A stretch of 8,825 nt of DNA from Oscillibacter sp. (GCA_022796315.1 JAAWIL010000261.1:1-8825), one strand, 5' to 3'; positions 1 through 7,458 are shown, counted from the first letter of the stretch. Numbers and translations are program-made. The notes: generated from the letters alone by a model not told the origin.

Positions 1-93
1 CGCAGGCATCCTGACGGATGGCAAGGATTTTTAACGCAGTCAGGGCGGATAATACGCCGCCAAGACATGCGCGGGGAGATTTTAAACAGGCTC
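1..93. mobile_element. Putative end of an insertion element or MITE (partial)
   Basis: No coding sequence is recognisable in this stretch. Its right edge, positions 79-93, reads ATTTTAAACAGGCTC and is followed by TA (94-95). Read inward on the minus strand the tip is GAGCCTGTTTAAAAT, nearly the same as the tip GAGTCTGTTTTAAAAT of the small fold-back element at 442-486, which is also bordered by TA. I infer that the DNA to the left is the end of an element of the same or a related TA-targeting family, with the rest outside the window. The interior has short inverted repeats such as CATCC/GGATG. No transposase reading frame is visible here, so a non-autonomous element or the non-coding end of an IS are both possible. 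Confidence 0.4.
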
Positions 94-95
94 TA

Positions 96-211
96 AGAAA
101 CTCTCATATTACAAACCTTTTGCAGATGTTTCATCTGCCGCTTTGTTATGCCCATTTTCTGTCCCATCTCGTGGTTCTTATCAGTGCTTTCTCTCTGCTT
201 TACCACAATTC
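96..211. other. Intergenic stretch with a small perfect hairpin
   Basis: No credible gene is seen. Positions 122-138 form a perfect hairpin: GCAGATG, loop TTT, CATCTGC. It lacks a following T-run on either strand, so it is not a convincing terminator. The only minus-strand frame is 24 codons (93-167), and its stop codon is supplied by the TA junction and the element tip at 93-95. That looks like a chance or truncated frame. Confidence 0.4.
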
Positions 212-640
212 TTAGCTCTTACTTGTTAGGTTGTTGACATTGGGTTTGGAGACCAGAAATTCCATGATGTCAAATTCCCTCCTGGAAAAGAAACGCTCCT
301 GTCCATTCCAAAATACTTTCCGGTCAAAGAGGTTGATAATCAGCCTCTGAGAGGTCACGACCTCCGGCGGACGGTTGTATGCCGCGCATCCCGGTACAGC
401 TGTGCCTCAATGCGGACAATTCCTGCAAGCCAAAAGGCTTAGAGTCTGTTTTAAAATCGGCGAAACGCCGGTTTTAAAACAGACTCTAATAATATACTCA
501 TCCCCACCAGCCCGCAGGACGTTGACCTTACCCTGCTCCGCGTTCCGCGCCCTCAAGAACCGCGCGCAATGGGATTTTTCCATGATACAACGTGGAACGG
601 CAAGTATCAATTGCGCGAAGAACGCCCCTTGGAATCATGT
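212..640 (-). pseudogene. Decayed OmpR/PhoB-type response regulator, interrupted by a fold-back element
   Basis: Reading the minus strand across several frames gives the pieces of a two-component response regulator in the right order. They are a YMIPRGV...DTCR stretch near 590-640 (like the MLPG-D-G region of a receiver domain), FLRARNAEQGKVNVLRAGG plus DEYII (about 488-560), KPFGLQELS (about 414-439, holding the conserved receiver lysine of KPF), RIEAQLYRDARHTTVR, and then a winged-helix start, DRKVFWNGQERFFSRREFDI followed by MEFLVSKPN (about 236-320). At least three frameshifts separate these pieces. The phospho-acceptor end is unrecognisable, and the DNA-binding domain stops before its recognition helix at a TAA (212-214). 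A 45-bp element lies between DEYII and KPF. No partner kinase is visible. The family assignment is firm from motif order; the original target is unknown. Confidence 0.8.
442..486. mobile_element. 45-bp TA-flanked fold-back element (MITE-like)
   Basis: The element begins GAGTCTGTTTTAAAA (442-456) and ends TTTTAAAACAGACTC (472-486), a perfect 15-bp terminal inverted repeat. The centre continues to pair (CGGCG 458-462 with CGCCG 466-470, a T-G wobble at 457/471), leaving an AAA loop. TA occurs on both sides (440-441 and 487-488), as expected for a two-base target duplication. Deleting the element plus one TA restores the reading frame of the interrupted response regulator, from DEYII straight into KPF. 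That is strong internal evidence for insertion. TA duplication is known for IS630/Tc1-mariner elements and some IS5-family groups; which enzyme moved this one cannot be told here. It could also act as a hairpin in RNA. Confidence 0.75.
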
Positions 641-671
641 ACCCACCGTCGGTCGTGACAGTGGGTTTTTT
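641..671 (+). terminator. Candidate rho-independent terminator
   Basis: ACCCAC (641-646) pairs with GTGGGT (661-666), and GTC (648-650) pairs with GAC (657-659) across one C/A mismatch. The loop is GGTCGT, and a run of T continues to 671. The orientation suits plus-strand transcription coming from the decayed region on the left. It would shield the operon promoter at 782-811 from read-through. No intact plus-strand gene upstream needs it, so it may be a leftover. Confidence 0.45.
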
Positions 672-781
672 GCGAAAGGATGGTTCCGATACCCGTAAAT
701 CCTGTAATGTCAAGGTCTCTGAGAAGTGCCAGGATTATGCCTTGTCCCTCTGGTCCGCAAATAAAATACCTTGCAATTATT
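672..781. other. Non-coding stretch upstream of the operon promoter
   Basis: No gene or RNA motif is recognised. A 5-bp inverted repeat, CTTGC (770-774) and GCAAG (794-798), straddles the -35 box of the following promoter and could be part of an operator. This is weak evidence. Confidence 0.25.
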
Positions 782-811
782 TTGACATTTCAGGCAAGAC
801 TCTGATATATT
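782..811 (+). promoter_or_regulatory. Sigma-A type promoter with extended -10 for the glucanase-phosphorylase operon
   Basis: A perfect -35 box TTGACA (782-787) is followed after 18 bases by TATATT (806-811), with a TG at 803-804 one base before it (extended -10). Transcription would start near 818, giving a leader of about 70 bases before the DUF624 start at 891. No other promoter of this quality lies ahead of the operon. A strong core promoter suggests that control comes from a repressor or from substrate entry rather than an activator. Confidence 0.6.
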
Positions 812-890
812 GCACAAATACAATCCGTTAAAATAGGAATCACTGGCTGAAATGATGGGAAATAGCAAGCGGCACGATGGAGGGCTCGAG

Positions 891-1502
891 ATGAATATGC
901 CTGGACCAGACAGCGGAATCGCGCGGTTTCTGACCAAGGTCTGCGACCTGATTCTTCTGAATGTGATCTTTATTCTTACCTGCTGCACAGTTGTCTGCCT
1001 GGGGGCGGCAGTCACGTCCCTTTACATGACGGCGCTGGGCCTGTACCGGGAGAGGGACTGCGCCCCTGTCCGGGAGTTCCTTCGGAATCTGCGGAAGGCC
1101 TTCACCGCCTCGACGCCGGCGGCAGTACTGCTGCTGACGGATCTGACGCTGCTGGCCGTCCTTTACCGGGCGCTCTATGCTGAGACGCTTCTTTTCCCAC
1201 CGGAGTGGTTCGTGCTGCTCGGCATCGCGGCCGTGATTTTGACGGCTGTCCTCTCCTACCTGTTCCCGCTCCTGGCCTGTTTTGAAAATACGTTTTCCAG
1301 GCATCTCGGGAACGCCGCGCGGCTCGCGCTGGCAAATCTGCCGGTTACGTTTTTCATTACGGCGGTCCATCTCCTGCCAGTTCTGGTTCTTCTTTTTCTG
1401 CCGCAGTTTTTTGGCCCCTTCCTGGGCGTGTGGCTGCTGATTGGGTCTGCGGCAGGGGCCTATGTGAACCTCTTTTATCTGCGCAGGATATTCAAACAGT
1501 AA
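891..1502 (+). CDS. DUF624 (YesL-family) integral membrane protein
   Basis: This 203-residue protein is almost entirely hydrophobic, with about five membrane segments near residues 17-40, 76-96, 106-131, 148-171 and 177-197, and a basic C-terminus (LRRIFKQ). The N-terminal pattern of an acidic-basic stretch, then CDLILLNVIFILT and GAAVTSLYMTALGLYR, is typical of DUF624/YesL. These proteins usually sit beside carbohydrate ABC transporters and glycosidases in Firmicutes; their biochemical role is not established. The start at 891 is preferred over in-frame ATGs at 852 and 855 because GGAGGG (879-884) lies six bases before it, and the extra residues of the longer version are polar. It is the first gene of the operon, 27 bases before the GH16 gene. 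A role in uptake or transporter assembly is inference from context only. Confidence 0.8.
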   Translation: MNMPGPDSGIARFLTKVCDLILLNVIFILTCCTVVCLGAAVTSLYMTALGLYRERDCAPVREFLRNLRKAFTASTPAAVLLLTDLTLLAVLYRALYAETLLFPPEWFVLLGIAAVILTAVLSYLFPLLACFENTFSRHLGNAARLALANLPVTFFITAVHLLPVLVLLFLPQFFGPFLGVWLLIGSAAGAYVNLFYLRRIFKQ

Positions 1503-1529
1503 ACAGACAAATTCGGATTGGAAGGGACT

Positions 1530-2306
1530 GTGAAGATCGTGAGCGAATTTCTCTCTTATGAAGGGTATGCCCTGGCCTTCGAGGATGATTTTAACGGGGC
1601 AGCTCTGGATAGAACCAAGTGGAACGTAGAACTGCACAAACCGGGCTGGGTCAATGAGGAGCTTCAGGAATATGTGGATACGGAGGAAGTCCTTTTCCTG
1701 CGGGACAGTCTTCTCCATATCCGCCCCGTCAAAGCGGCGCCGGCAGACGAAATCGCCGCCTACCGTTCCGGACGGATCTCCACCCAGGGCAAGCACGAGT
1801 TTACATACGGCCTTTTTGAAGCCCGCCTGAAGGTCCCCCAGGGAAAGGGCTTCCTCCCGGCCTTCTGGCTGATGACGGCGGACGAGGAACGCTGGGAGCA
1901 GTGGCCGGTCTGCGGTGAGATCGACATTTGCGAAGTCCTGGGACACGAACCCCGTACAAACTACGGAACCCTGCACTACGGCCTGCCTCACGAGGAAAAT
2001 CAGGGCGCGTACACTCTGCCGGAGGGGGATTTTTCCAGGGACTTTCACACGGTTGCCTTGGAGTGGCTTCCCGGAAGCATCCGCTGGTATGTGGACGGCA
2101 GACGGTTCCACCAGGCGGAGCGATGGTTTACCGTTGGGAGAGACGGCACGGGGAGACCGTACCCTGCGCCCTTTGACCATGACATGTATCTGATTCTGAA
2201 CCTGGCGGTAGGCGGGGTATGGCCGGGGCCGCCGGATGAAACAACAGACTTTGCCCGCGCCGCCTTCGAGGTGGACTATGTGCGGGTGTACCAGAAAATA
2301 CGTTAA
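1530..2306 (+). CDS. GH16 endo-beta-glucanase, likely cytosolic beta-1,3-glucanase
   Basis: The 258-residue protein is essentially one GH16 beta-jelly-roll domain. It shows FEDDFNG (17-23), the active-site strand GEIDICE with Glu130 as nucleophile, Asp132 as helper and Glu135 as acid/base, a downstream GTLHYG, and the late LNLAVGG (223-229). The ExDxxE spacing (beta-bulge form) is that of laminarinase-like GH16 enzymes rather than the ExDxE form of lichenases, so internal cleavage of beta-1,3-glucan is the best guess. There is no signal peptide or membrane anchor, which points to a cytosolic enzyme acting on imported oligosaccharides. The start is uncertain: GTG 1530 has GGAAGGG just three bases upstream, GTG 1539 has the same site 12 bases away, and TTG 1518 has none. 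It lies 14 bases before the phosphorylase gene. Confidence 0.88.
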   Translation: MKIVSEFLSYEGYALAFEDDFNGAALDRTKWNVELHKPGWVNEELQEYVDTEEVLFLRDSLLHIRPVKAAPADEIAAYRSGRISTQGKHEFTYGLFEARLKVPQGKGFLPAFWLMTADEERWEQWPVCGEIDICEVLGHEPRTNYGTLHYGLPHEENQGAYTLPEGDFSRDFHTVALEWLPGSIRWYVDGRRFHQAERWFTVGRDGTGRPYPAPFDHDMYLILNLAVGGVWPGPPDETTDFARAAFEVDYVRVYQKIR

Positions 2307-2320
2307 TCAAGGGAGGAACT

Positions 2321-5032
2321 ATGATGGAAACAATCCGCTTTTTGGATGAAAACGGAACCTTTTCGCTGAAGAACCCCGAAGCGGTCAGCGGCCTCTACTT
2401 TCCCCTGGCCAGCGAGGCCGGTCTGAAATGCGCCGTTGCACCGGACCTGGCGGGGGACAGCAAGCTGGATCAGGAGTCCTTCCTTCTGGAGCCGGTGAGC
2501 ATCGAGGACCTGCGGAACAGCCGCAGTACCCGGAATTTCTGGTGCGTCACGGAAAAGGGCTGCTGGTCCGCCGCAGGGGTCAGCGCGGAGCAGGAGGCCG
2601 CCCGCTTCACACCGGAACAGGATGAGAGCGTCCTTACAGCGGGCTTCCTCTGGCAGAGCGTCCGCCGGACTTCAAAACGCTATGGCCTCCAGGCGGAGCT
2701 GATCTCCTTTGTGCCGCCGGATGAGAATGTGGAGATTCTGGAGGTCCGGATTACCAACCGGGACACCGCGCCTCAGAACGTCACCGGAATCGCGGCGGTC
2801 CCCATCTACGGCAGGAGCGCGGACAACCTCCGGGACCACCGGAACGTGACCTCCATGCTCCACCGGATTCAGACCACGGAATGCGGCGTCCAGGTCAAGC
2901 CCACCATGTCCTTTGACGAGAAGGGCCACCGGGAAAACCGCCGGATCTACTACGTCTGCGGGGTCTCCGGAAACGGCGGCGCTCCCGCCGGATTTTACCC
3001 CACGGTCCAGGAGTTTACCGGTGAGGGCGGCACCCTTCTGCATCCCCGCGCCGTCTATGAGGGAAAACCCGCCAGGGCCGCAGGCGCGGAAATCAACGGC
3101 AGGGAGGCCATGGGCGGTATTCGTTTTCCGGAAGTCACGTTGGGGCCGGGAGAGGCGGCGGTCTACCTTGTGTTCCTGGGCATCACGGAAGACGCCGGGG
3201 ACATCCGCCGTATTTTGACGGCCTATGGCACGGAGGACCGGGTCCGGGCCGCGCTGGAACGCGCAAAAGCCTATTGGCAGAACCAGGTGAATGTCCGGTA
3301 TCAAACCGGCTCGGAGGACTTCGACCGCCTGATGCGCTGGGTGAGCCTCCAGCCCTTCCTGCGGCGGATCTATGGCTGCTCCTTCCTGCCCCACCACGAC
3401 TATGGCCGGGGCGGCCGGGGCTGGCGGGATCTCTGGCAGGACTGCCTGTCCCTTCTTCTGATGGACCCCGGCGGCGTAGGCGAGATGATCCGGGCCAACT
3501 TCGGCGGTGTGCGGATGGACGGAACCAACGCCACCATCATCGGGGAGGGCCTGGGAAACTTTATCGCCGACCGCAACGGCATCGCCCGCGTCTGGATGGA
3601 CCACGCCCTCTGGCCTCTGATGACCGCCAGGCTCTACATCGACCAGACGGGAGATTTGGAGATCCTGCGGGCGGAGGTCCCCTACTTCAAGGACCCCCAG
3701 GCCATGCGGGGCACGGAGATCGACGAGGAGTGGGGCGCGGCATATGGAAGCCAACAGCGGACGGCCTCCGGTGAACTTTACACCGGCAGCATCCTGGAGC
3801 ACCTGCTGATCCAGCACCTGACCGCATTTTACGAGGTGGGAGAACACAATATCTTCCGCCTGCGGGGGGCCGACTGGAACGACGCCTTGGACATGGCGCC
3901 GGAGCGCGGAGAGAGCGTGGCCTTTACTTGCGCCTACGCGGGCAATCTCCGGGACCTGGCGGAACTGCTCCGCCTGCTGGAGGAGCGGGACCCCGGCGGA
4001 ATGGCGGAGCTGGCGGAGGAGCTGGCCGTTTTGCTGGAACCGGGCGCGGACTGCTATGGCAGCATTTCAAAAAAACAGGAGATTCTGTCCCGATATGCCG
4101 CCAAGTGCCGGCACAGCGTTACCGGCATACGGGTCCGGGTTCCCCTGTCCGCCCTGGCCAAGAACCTGACGGAGAAAGCGGACTGGCTGATGGACCATAT
4201 CCGGCGTCAGGAGTGGATCACGGACGGAGAAGACGGCTGGTTCAACAGCTATTATGATAACCACGGCCGCCCTCTGGAGGGCGTCACGGAAGCGGGCCCA
4301 CACATGATGCTCACCGGGCAGGTGTTCGCCATTATGAGCGGGACCGCCTCGGAGGACCAGGTGCAGGCCATCACCCGCAGCGCGGACCGCTATCTCTATC
4401 AAAAAGAGGTTGGCGGCTACCGGTTGAACACGGACTTCCATGAGCTGAAATTCGACATGGGCCGGATGTTTGGCTTTGCCTATGGAGAGAAGGAAAACGG
4501 AGCGGTGTTCTCCCACATGACGGTGATGTACGCCAACGCGCTCTACCGCCGGGGCTTTGTCCGGGAGGGATACAAGGCCCTGCAAACCCTGGCGGATGCC
4601 GCGCTGAACTTTGAAACCAGCCGGATCTATCCCGGCATCCCGGAGTATTTCAACGCCGAAGGCCGGGGAATGTACCACTACCTCACCGGCGCGGCCAGCT
4701 GGTATCTGCTGACGGTGATTACCCAGGGCTTCGGCGTCCGGGGGGAGAACGGCAGCCTGGTCATTGCCCCCAAGCTGGTGCGGGAACAGTTCGGTGAGAC
4801 GGGGACCGCCGCGCTGACCCTTCCCTTTGCGGACAGGGCGTTCCAGATCACCTTGATCAATCTGAACAGAAAGGATTACGGTGAATACCAGGCGGAGAAG
4901 GCATACCTTACCGTTCCCAACCGTCCCCAGATGCGGCGTTTGGCGGTGACGGAAGGCCGGGTGGTCCTGGACAGGGCGCTGATTGACCAGCTTCCCGCCG
5001 GGGGGAACCAGATTACAGTAGAATTGATGTGA
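2321..5032 (+). CDS. GH161-like (GH94-clan) inverting beta-glucan phosphorylase
   Basis: The 903-residue protein has the architecture of glycoside phosphorylases of the GH94/GH149/GH161 group: an N-terminal beta-sandwich (about 1-300), a helical linker, an (alpha/alpha)6 barrel (about 345-820) and a small C-terminal beta domain. The barrel carries WRDLWQD (368-374), GADWNDALDM with the presumed general acid Asp518, ENGAVFSHM with His732 (phosphate-side position), and YLTGAASW near the end. Such enzymes split a beta-glucosidic bond with phosphate to release alpha-glucose 1-phosphate. Known GH161 enzymes act on beta-1,3-gluco-oligosaccharides longer than two units, and some species carry GH161 and GH94 genes in tandem, as here. 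A GH94 cellodextrin or beta-1,2-oligoglucan phosphorylase remains possible. No signal peptide is seen. GGGAGG (2311-2316) precedes ATG 2321; ATG 2324 would have more usual spacing. Confidence 0.75.
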   Translation: MMETIRFLDENGTFSLKNPEAVSGLYFPLASEAGLKCAVAPDLAGDSKLDQESFLLEPVSIEDLRNSRSTRNFWCVTEKGCWSAAGVSAEQEAARFTPEQDESVLTAGFLWQSVRRTSKRYGLQAELISFVPPDENVEILEVRITNRDTAPQNVTGIAAVPIYGRSADNLRDHRNVTSMLHRIQTTECGVQVKPTMSFDEKGHRENRRIYYVCGVSGNGGAPAGFYPTVQEFTGEGGTLLHPRAVYEGKPARAAGAEINGREAMGGIRFPEVTLGPGEAAVYLVFLGITEDAGDIRRILTAYGTEDRVRAALERAKAYWQNQVNVRYQTGSEDFDRLMRWVSLQPFLRRIYGCSFLPHHDYGRGGRGWRDLWQDCLSLLLMDPGGVGEMIRANFGGVRMDGTNATIIGEGLGNFIADRNGIARVWMDHALWPLMTARLYIDQTGDLEILRAEVPYFKDPQAMRGTEIDEEWGAAYGSQQRTASGELYTGSILEHLLIQHLTAFYEVGEHNIFRLRGADWNDALDMAPERGESVAFTCAYAGNLRDLAELLRLLEERDPGGMAELAEELAVLLEPGADCYGSISKKQEILSRYAAKCRHSVTGIRVRVPLSALAKNLTEKADWLMDHIRRQEWITDGEDGWFNSYYDNHGRPLEGVTEAGPHMMLTGQVFAIMSGTASEDQVQAITRSADRYLYQKEVGGYRLNTDFHELKFDMGRMFGFAYGEKENGAVFSHMTVMYANALYRRGFVREGYKALQTLADAALNFETSRIYPGIPEYFNAEGRGMYHYLTGAASWYLLTVITQGFGVRGENGSLVIAPKLVREQFGETGTAALTLPFADRAFQITLINLNRKDYGEYQAEKAYLTVPNRPQMRRLAVTEGRVVLDRALIDQLPAGGNQITVELM

Positions 5033-5046
5033 GGAGATAAAGTAGC

Positions 5047-7458
5047 ATGCAGTATGGATTTTTTGACGATCAGGCCCGTGAGTATGTGATTACCCGGCCC
5101 GATACCCCGGCCCCCTGGGCCAACTATCTGGGCTCCCCGGAGTATGGGGCGCTGATCTCCAACAACGCCGGAGGTTACAGCTTTGTAAAATCCGGGGCCA
5201 ACGGCCGGATTCTCAGGTACATCTTCAACCAGTTCGACCAGCCGGGGCGGTACCTCTATCTCCGGGATAACGAGACGGGAGATTTCTGGTCCGCCTCCTG
5301 GCAGCCGGTGGGCAAGCCGCTGGATACTTATAAAAGCGAATGCCGCCACGGAACGGGCTACACGGTCATGGCGGCGGATTACAGCGGCATTCACAGCGAG
5401 GCGCTGTACTATGTGCCCCTGGATGGGACCCATGAGGTCTGGCGGCTGACCGTGCGCAATGACTCGGACCGCCCACGGTCACTGACCCTCACCGGCTACG
5501 CCGAGTTCACCAGCCACGGCAACTATGAACAGGATCAGGTGAATCTGCAATACTCCCAGTTCATCACCCGGACGCTGTTCGACAAAAACCGTGTCCGCCA
5601 GCAGATCCACGGCAATCTGGACGCCGTGGAGGATGAGGTGGACGCCAAGACGGTGATCGAGCGCTTTTTCGGCCTGGCCGGGGCGGAGGTTTCGTCTTAC
5701 TGCGGCGACAAGGCGGAATTTCTGGGCCCCTACCGGAATTATGGCAATCCCATCGGCGTGGAACGGGGGAATCTGTGGAATCAACTGGGGTACAACGGCA
5801 GCAGCTGCGGCGCGCTCTCAACCGCGGTAACGCTGGCGCCGGGAGCATCCGCCACCGTCGCGTTCCTGCTGGGGGAACAGTCCCGGAGAGAAAGCGCCGC
5901 TCTGCTGGAGGCGTACCAAAACCCGGCGGCAGTCTGCGAACATGAGCTGGAGACTCTGAAACAATACTGGCACGGCAAGCTCTCCCGCTTCCAGGTCAAG
6001 ACCCCCTGCCCGGAGTTCGATACGATGATCAACACCTGGAACGCCTACAACAGCTTCATCACCTTCACTTGGTCCCGCGCCGCCTCCTTCATCTACTGCG
6101 GCCTGCGGAACGGCTACGGCTACCGGGACACGGTGCAGGACATCCAGGGCATCATTCACCTGGAGCCGGAGGCGGCGGCGGAGAAAATCCGCTTCATGCT
6201 CTCGGCCCAGGTGGACCACGGCGGCGGACTGCCCCTGGTGAAATTCACCCACAACCCCGGCCATGAGGACACACCGGAAGACGCCTCGTATGTGCAGGAG
6301 ACCGGCCACCCCGCCTACCGGGCAGACGACGCGCTGTGGCTGTTCCCCACGGTCTACAAGTACATCGCCGAATCCGGGAACGCCGGCTTTTTGGACGAGG
6401 TGATCCCCTTCGCCAATCGGGACCAGGGCACCGTCTACGAGCATTTGAAGCGGGCACTGGACTTCTCCCTGAAGCACTTAGGGCCCCACGGAATGCCCGC
6501 CGGGCTTCACGCCGACTGGAACGACTGCCTCCGGCTGGGGGCGGAAGGGGAATCCTCCTTTGTCGCCTTCCAGTTCTACTATGCCTTTACGATTCTCCGG
6601 TCCTTCGCCTCCCGCAAGGGAGACCGCGAATATCTCTCCTGGCTGGAGACGGAACAGGGGGTTCTGCGCAGCCGCCTGAACGATCTCTGCTGGGACTGGG
6701 ACGGCGAGCGGTTTATCCGGGGCTTCACGGAGGCCGGAGAGGTTATCGGACACCACGGGGACCCGGAAGCGAATCTCTGGCTGAATCCCCAGAGCTGGGC
6801 GGTCATCAGCGGTCTGGCCAGCCGGGAAGAGGCGGAGCTGGCCATGGAAACCGTTTACCGGAGACTGAATACGGAATACGGGGCAATCCTCATGGACCCG
6901 CCCTACCATGCCCACGCCTTTGACGGGGCCCTTGCTGTCATTTACAACGCGGGAGTCAAGGAAAACGCCGGGGTCTTCTCCCAGTCCCAGGGATGGCTGA
7001 TCCTGGCGGAGGCTCTCCTGGGCCATGGGAACCGGGCCTTCCAGTACTTTCAGGAGAACGCCCCCTCCATGCAGAATGACCGGGCGGAGATTCGGAAAAT
7101 CGAGCCCTACTGCTACGGCCAGTTCACCGAAGGACCGGCCAGTCCCCACGCCGGACGGTCCCATGTCCATTGGCTCACCGGCACGGCGTCCACCGTCATG
7201 GTGGGCTGTGTGGAGGGCATTCTGGGAATACGGCCGGACTTGGGGGGCATTAAAATCGCGCCCTCCATCCCGAAGGAGTGGAAGGCGCTGGAGATCCATA
7301 AGGAATTCCGGGGAAAGAAGCTCCATATCCTGGTGGAAAACCCGGACGGAAAGGAATGCGGCTGCACGTCTCTCACGGTAAACGGAAAGCCCTTGGAGGG
7401 CAATTATGTGCCGGAGAACCGCCTGACGGAACAGACGGAGATTGTGCTAACCATGTGA
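5047..7458 (+). CDS. GH94 disaccharide phosphorylase, probably laminaribiose (or cellobiose) phosphorylase
   Basis: The 803-residue length and sequence match GH94 disaccharide phosphorylases. The start MQYGFFDDQAREYVITRPDT, the GYRDTVQDIQG motif (360 region) and HADWNDCLRLG with presumed general acid Asp490 are all typical. Asp490 falls at the same place as the catalytic Asp of cellobiose and chitobiose phosphorylases. WLTGT (709-713) is the usual phosphate-loop region. At the phosphate-side position where chitobiose phosphorylase has FSH, this protein has FSQ (Gln646). The enzyme should convert a beta-linked glucose disaccharide plus phosphate into glucose 1-phosphate and glucose in the cytosol. 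Next to a GH16 and a GH161-like gene, laminaribiose is the likeliest substrate, but cellobiose cannot be excluded by reading. GAGGAG (5031-5036) lies 10 bases before the start. Its 3' end overlaps the convergent araC-type gene by 12 bases. Confidence 0.85.
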   Translation: MQYGFFDDQAREYVITRPDTPAPWANYLGSPEYGALISNNAGGYSFVKSGANGRILRYIFNQFDQPGRYLYLRDNETGDFWSASWQPVGKPLDTYKSECRHGTGYTVMAADYSGIHSEALYYVPLDGTHEVWRLTVRNDSDRPRSLTLTGYAEFTSHGNYEQDQVNLQYSQFITRTLFDKNRVRQQIHGNLDAVEDEVDAKTVIERFFGLAGAEVSSYCGDKAEFLGPYRNYGNPIGVERGNLWNQLGYNGSSCGALSTAVTLAPGASATVAFLLGEQSRRESAALLEAYQNPAAVCEHELETLKQYWHGKLSRFQVKTPCPEFDTMINTWNAYNSFITFTWSRAASFIYCGLRNGYGYRDTVQDIQGIIHLEPEAAAEKIRFMLSAQVDHGGGLPLVKFTHNPGHEDTPEDASYVQETGHPAYRADDALWLFPTVYKYIAESGNAGFLDEVIPFANRDQGTVYEHLKRALDFSLKHLGPHGMPAGLHADWNDCLRLGAEGESSFVAFQFYYAFTILRSFASRKGDREYLSWLETEQGVLRSRLNDLCWDWDGERFIRGFTEAGEVIGHHGDPEANLWLNPQSWAVISGLASREEAELAMETVYRRLNTEYGAILMDPPYHAHAFDGALAVIYNAGVKENAGVFSQSQGWLILAEALLGHGNRAFQYFQENAPSMQNDRAEIRKIEPYCYGQFTEGPASPHAGRSHVHWLTGTASTVMVGCVEGILGIRPDLGGIKIAPSIPKEWKALEIHKEFRGKKLHILVENPDGKECGCTSLTVNGKPLEGNYVPENRLTEQTEIVLTM

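Noticed and set aside
93..167. 24-codon minus-strand frame (MGQKMGITKRQMKHLQKV...)
   Set aside because: Its stop comes from the element junction, it has only a weak ribosome-binding site, and no family is recognised. It could be a truncated leftover, but that cannot be supported.
375..698. 107-codon plus-strand frame across the decayed region
   Set aside because: It is opposite the response regulator remnant and passes through the 45-bp element. There is no ribosome-binding site or family motif.
818..890. Possible riboswitch in the operon leader
   Set aside because: The leader is only about 70 bases, with no recognisable aptamer core or terminator-antiterminator pair.
840..2180. 446-codon open frame on the minus strand
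   Set aside because: It lies opposite the DUF624 and GH16 genes, both of which have clear family motifs and ribosome-binding sites. Its product is low-complexity and rich in Arg, Gln and Pro, a typical shadow of GC-rich coding DNA.
2672..3847. 391-codon open frame on the minus strand
   Set aside because: It is antisense to the GH161-like gene, has no recognisable domain and has a shadow-like composition.
6478..7326. 282-codon open frame on the minus strand
   Set aside because: It is antisense to conserved GH94 catalytic motifs, with no recognisable fold or family.
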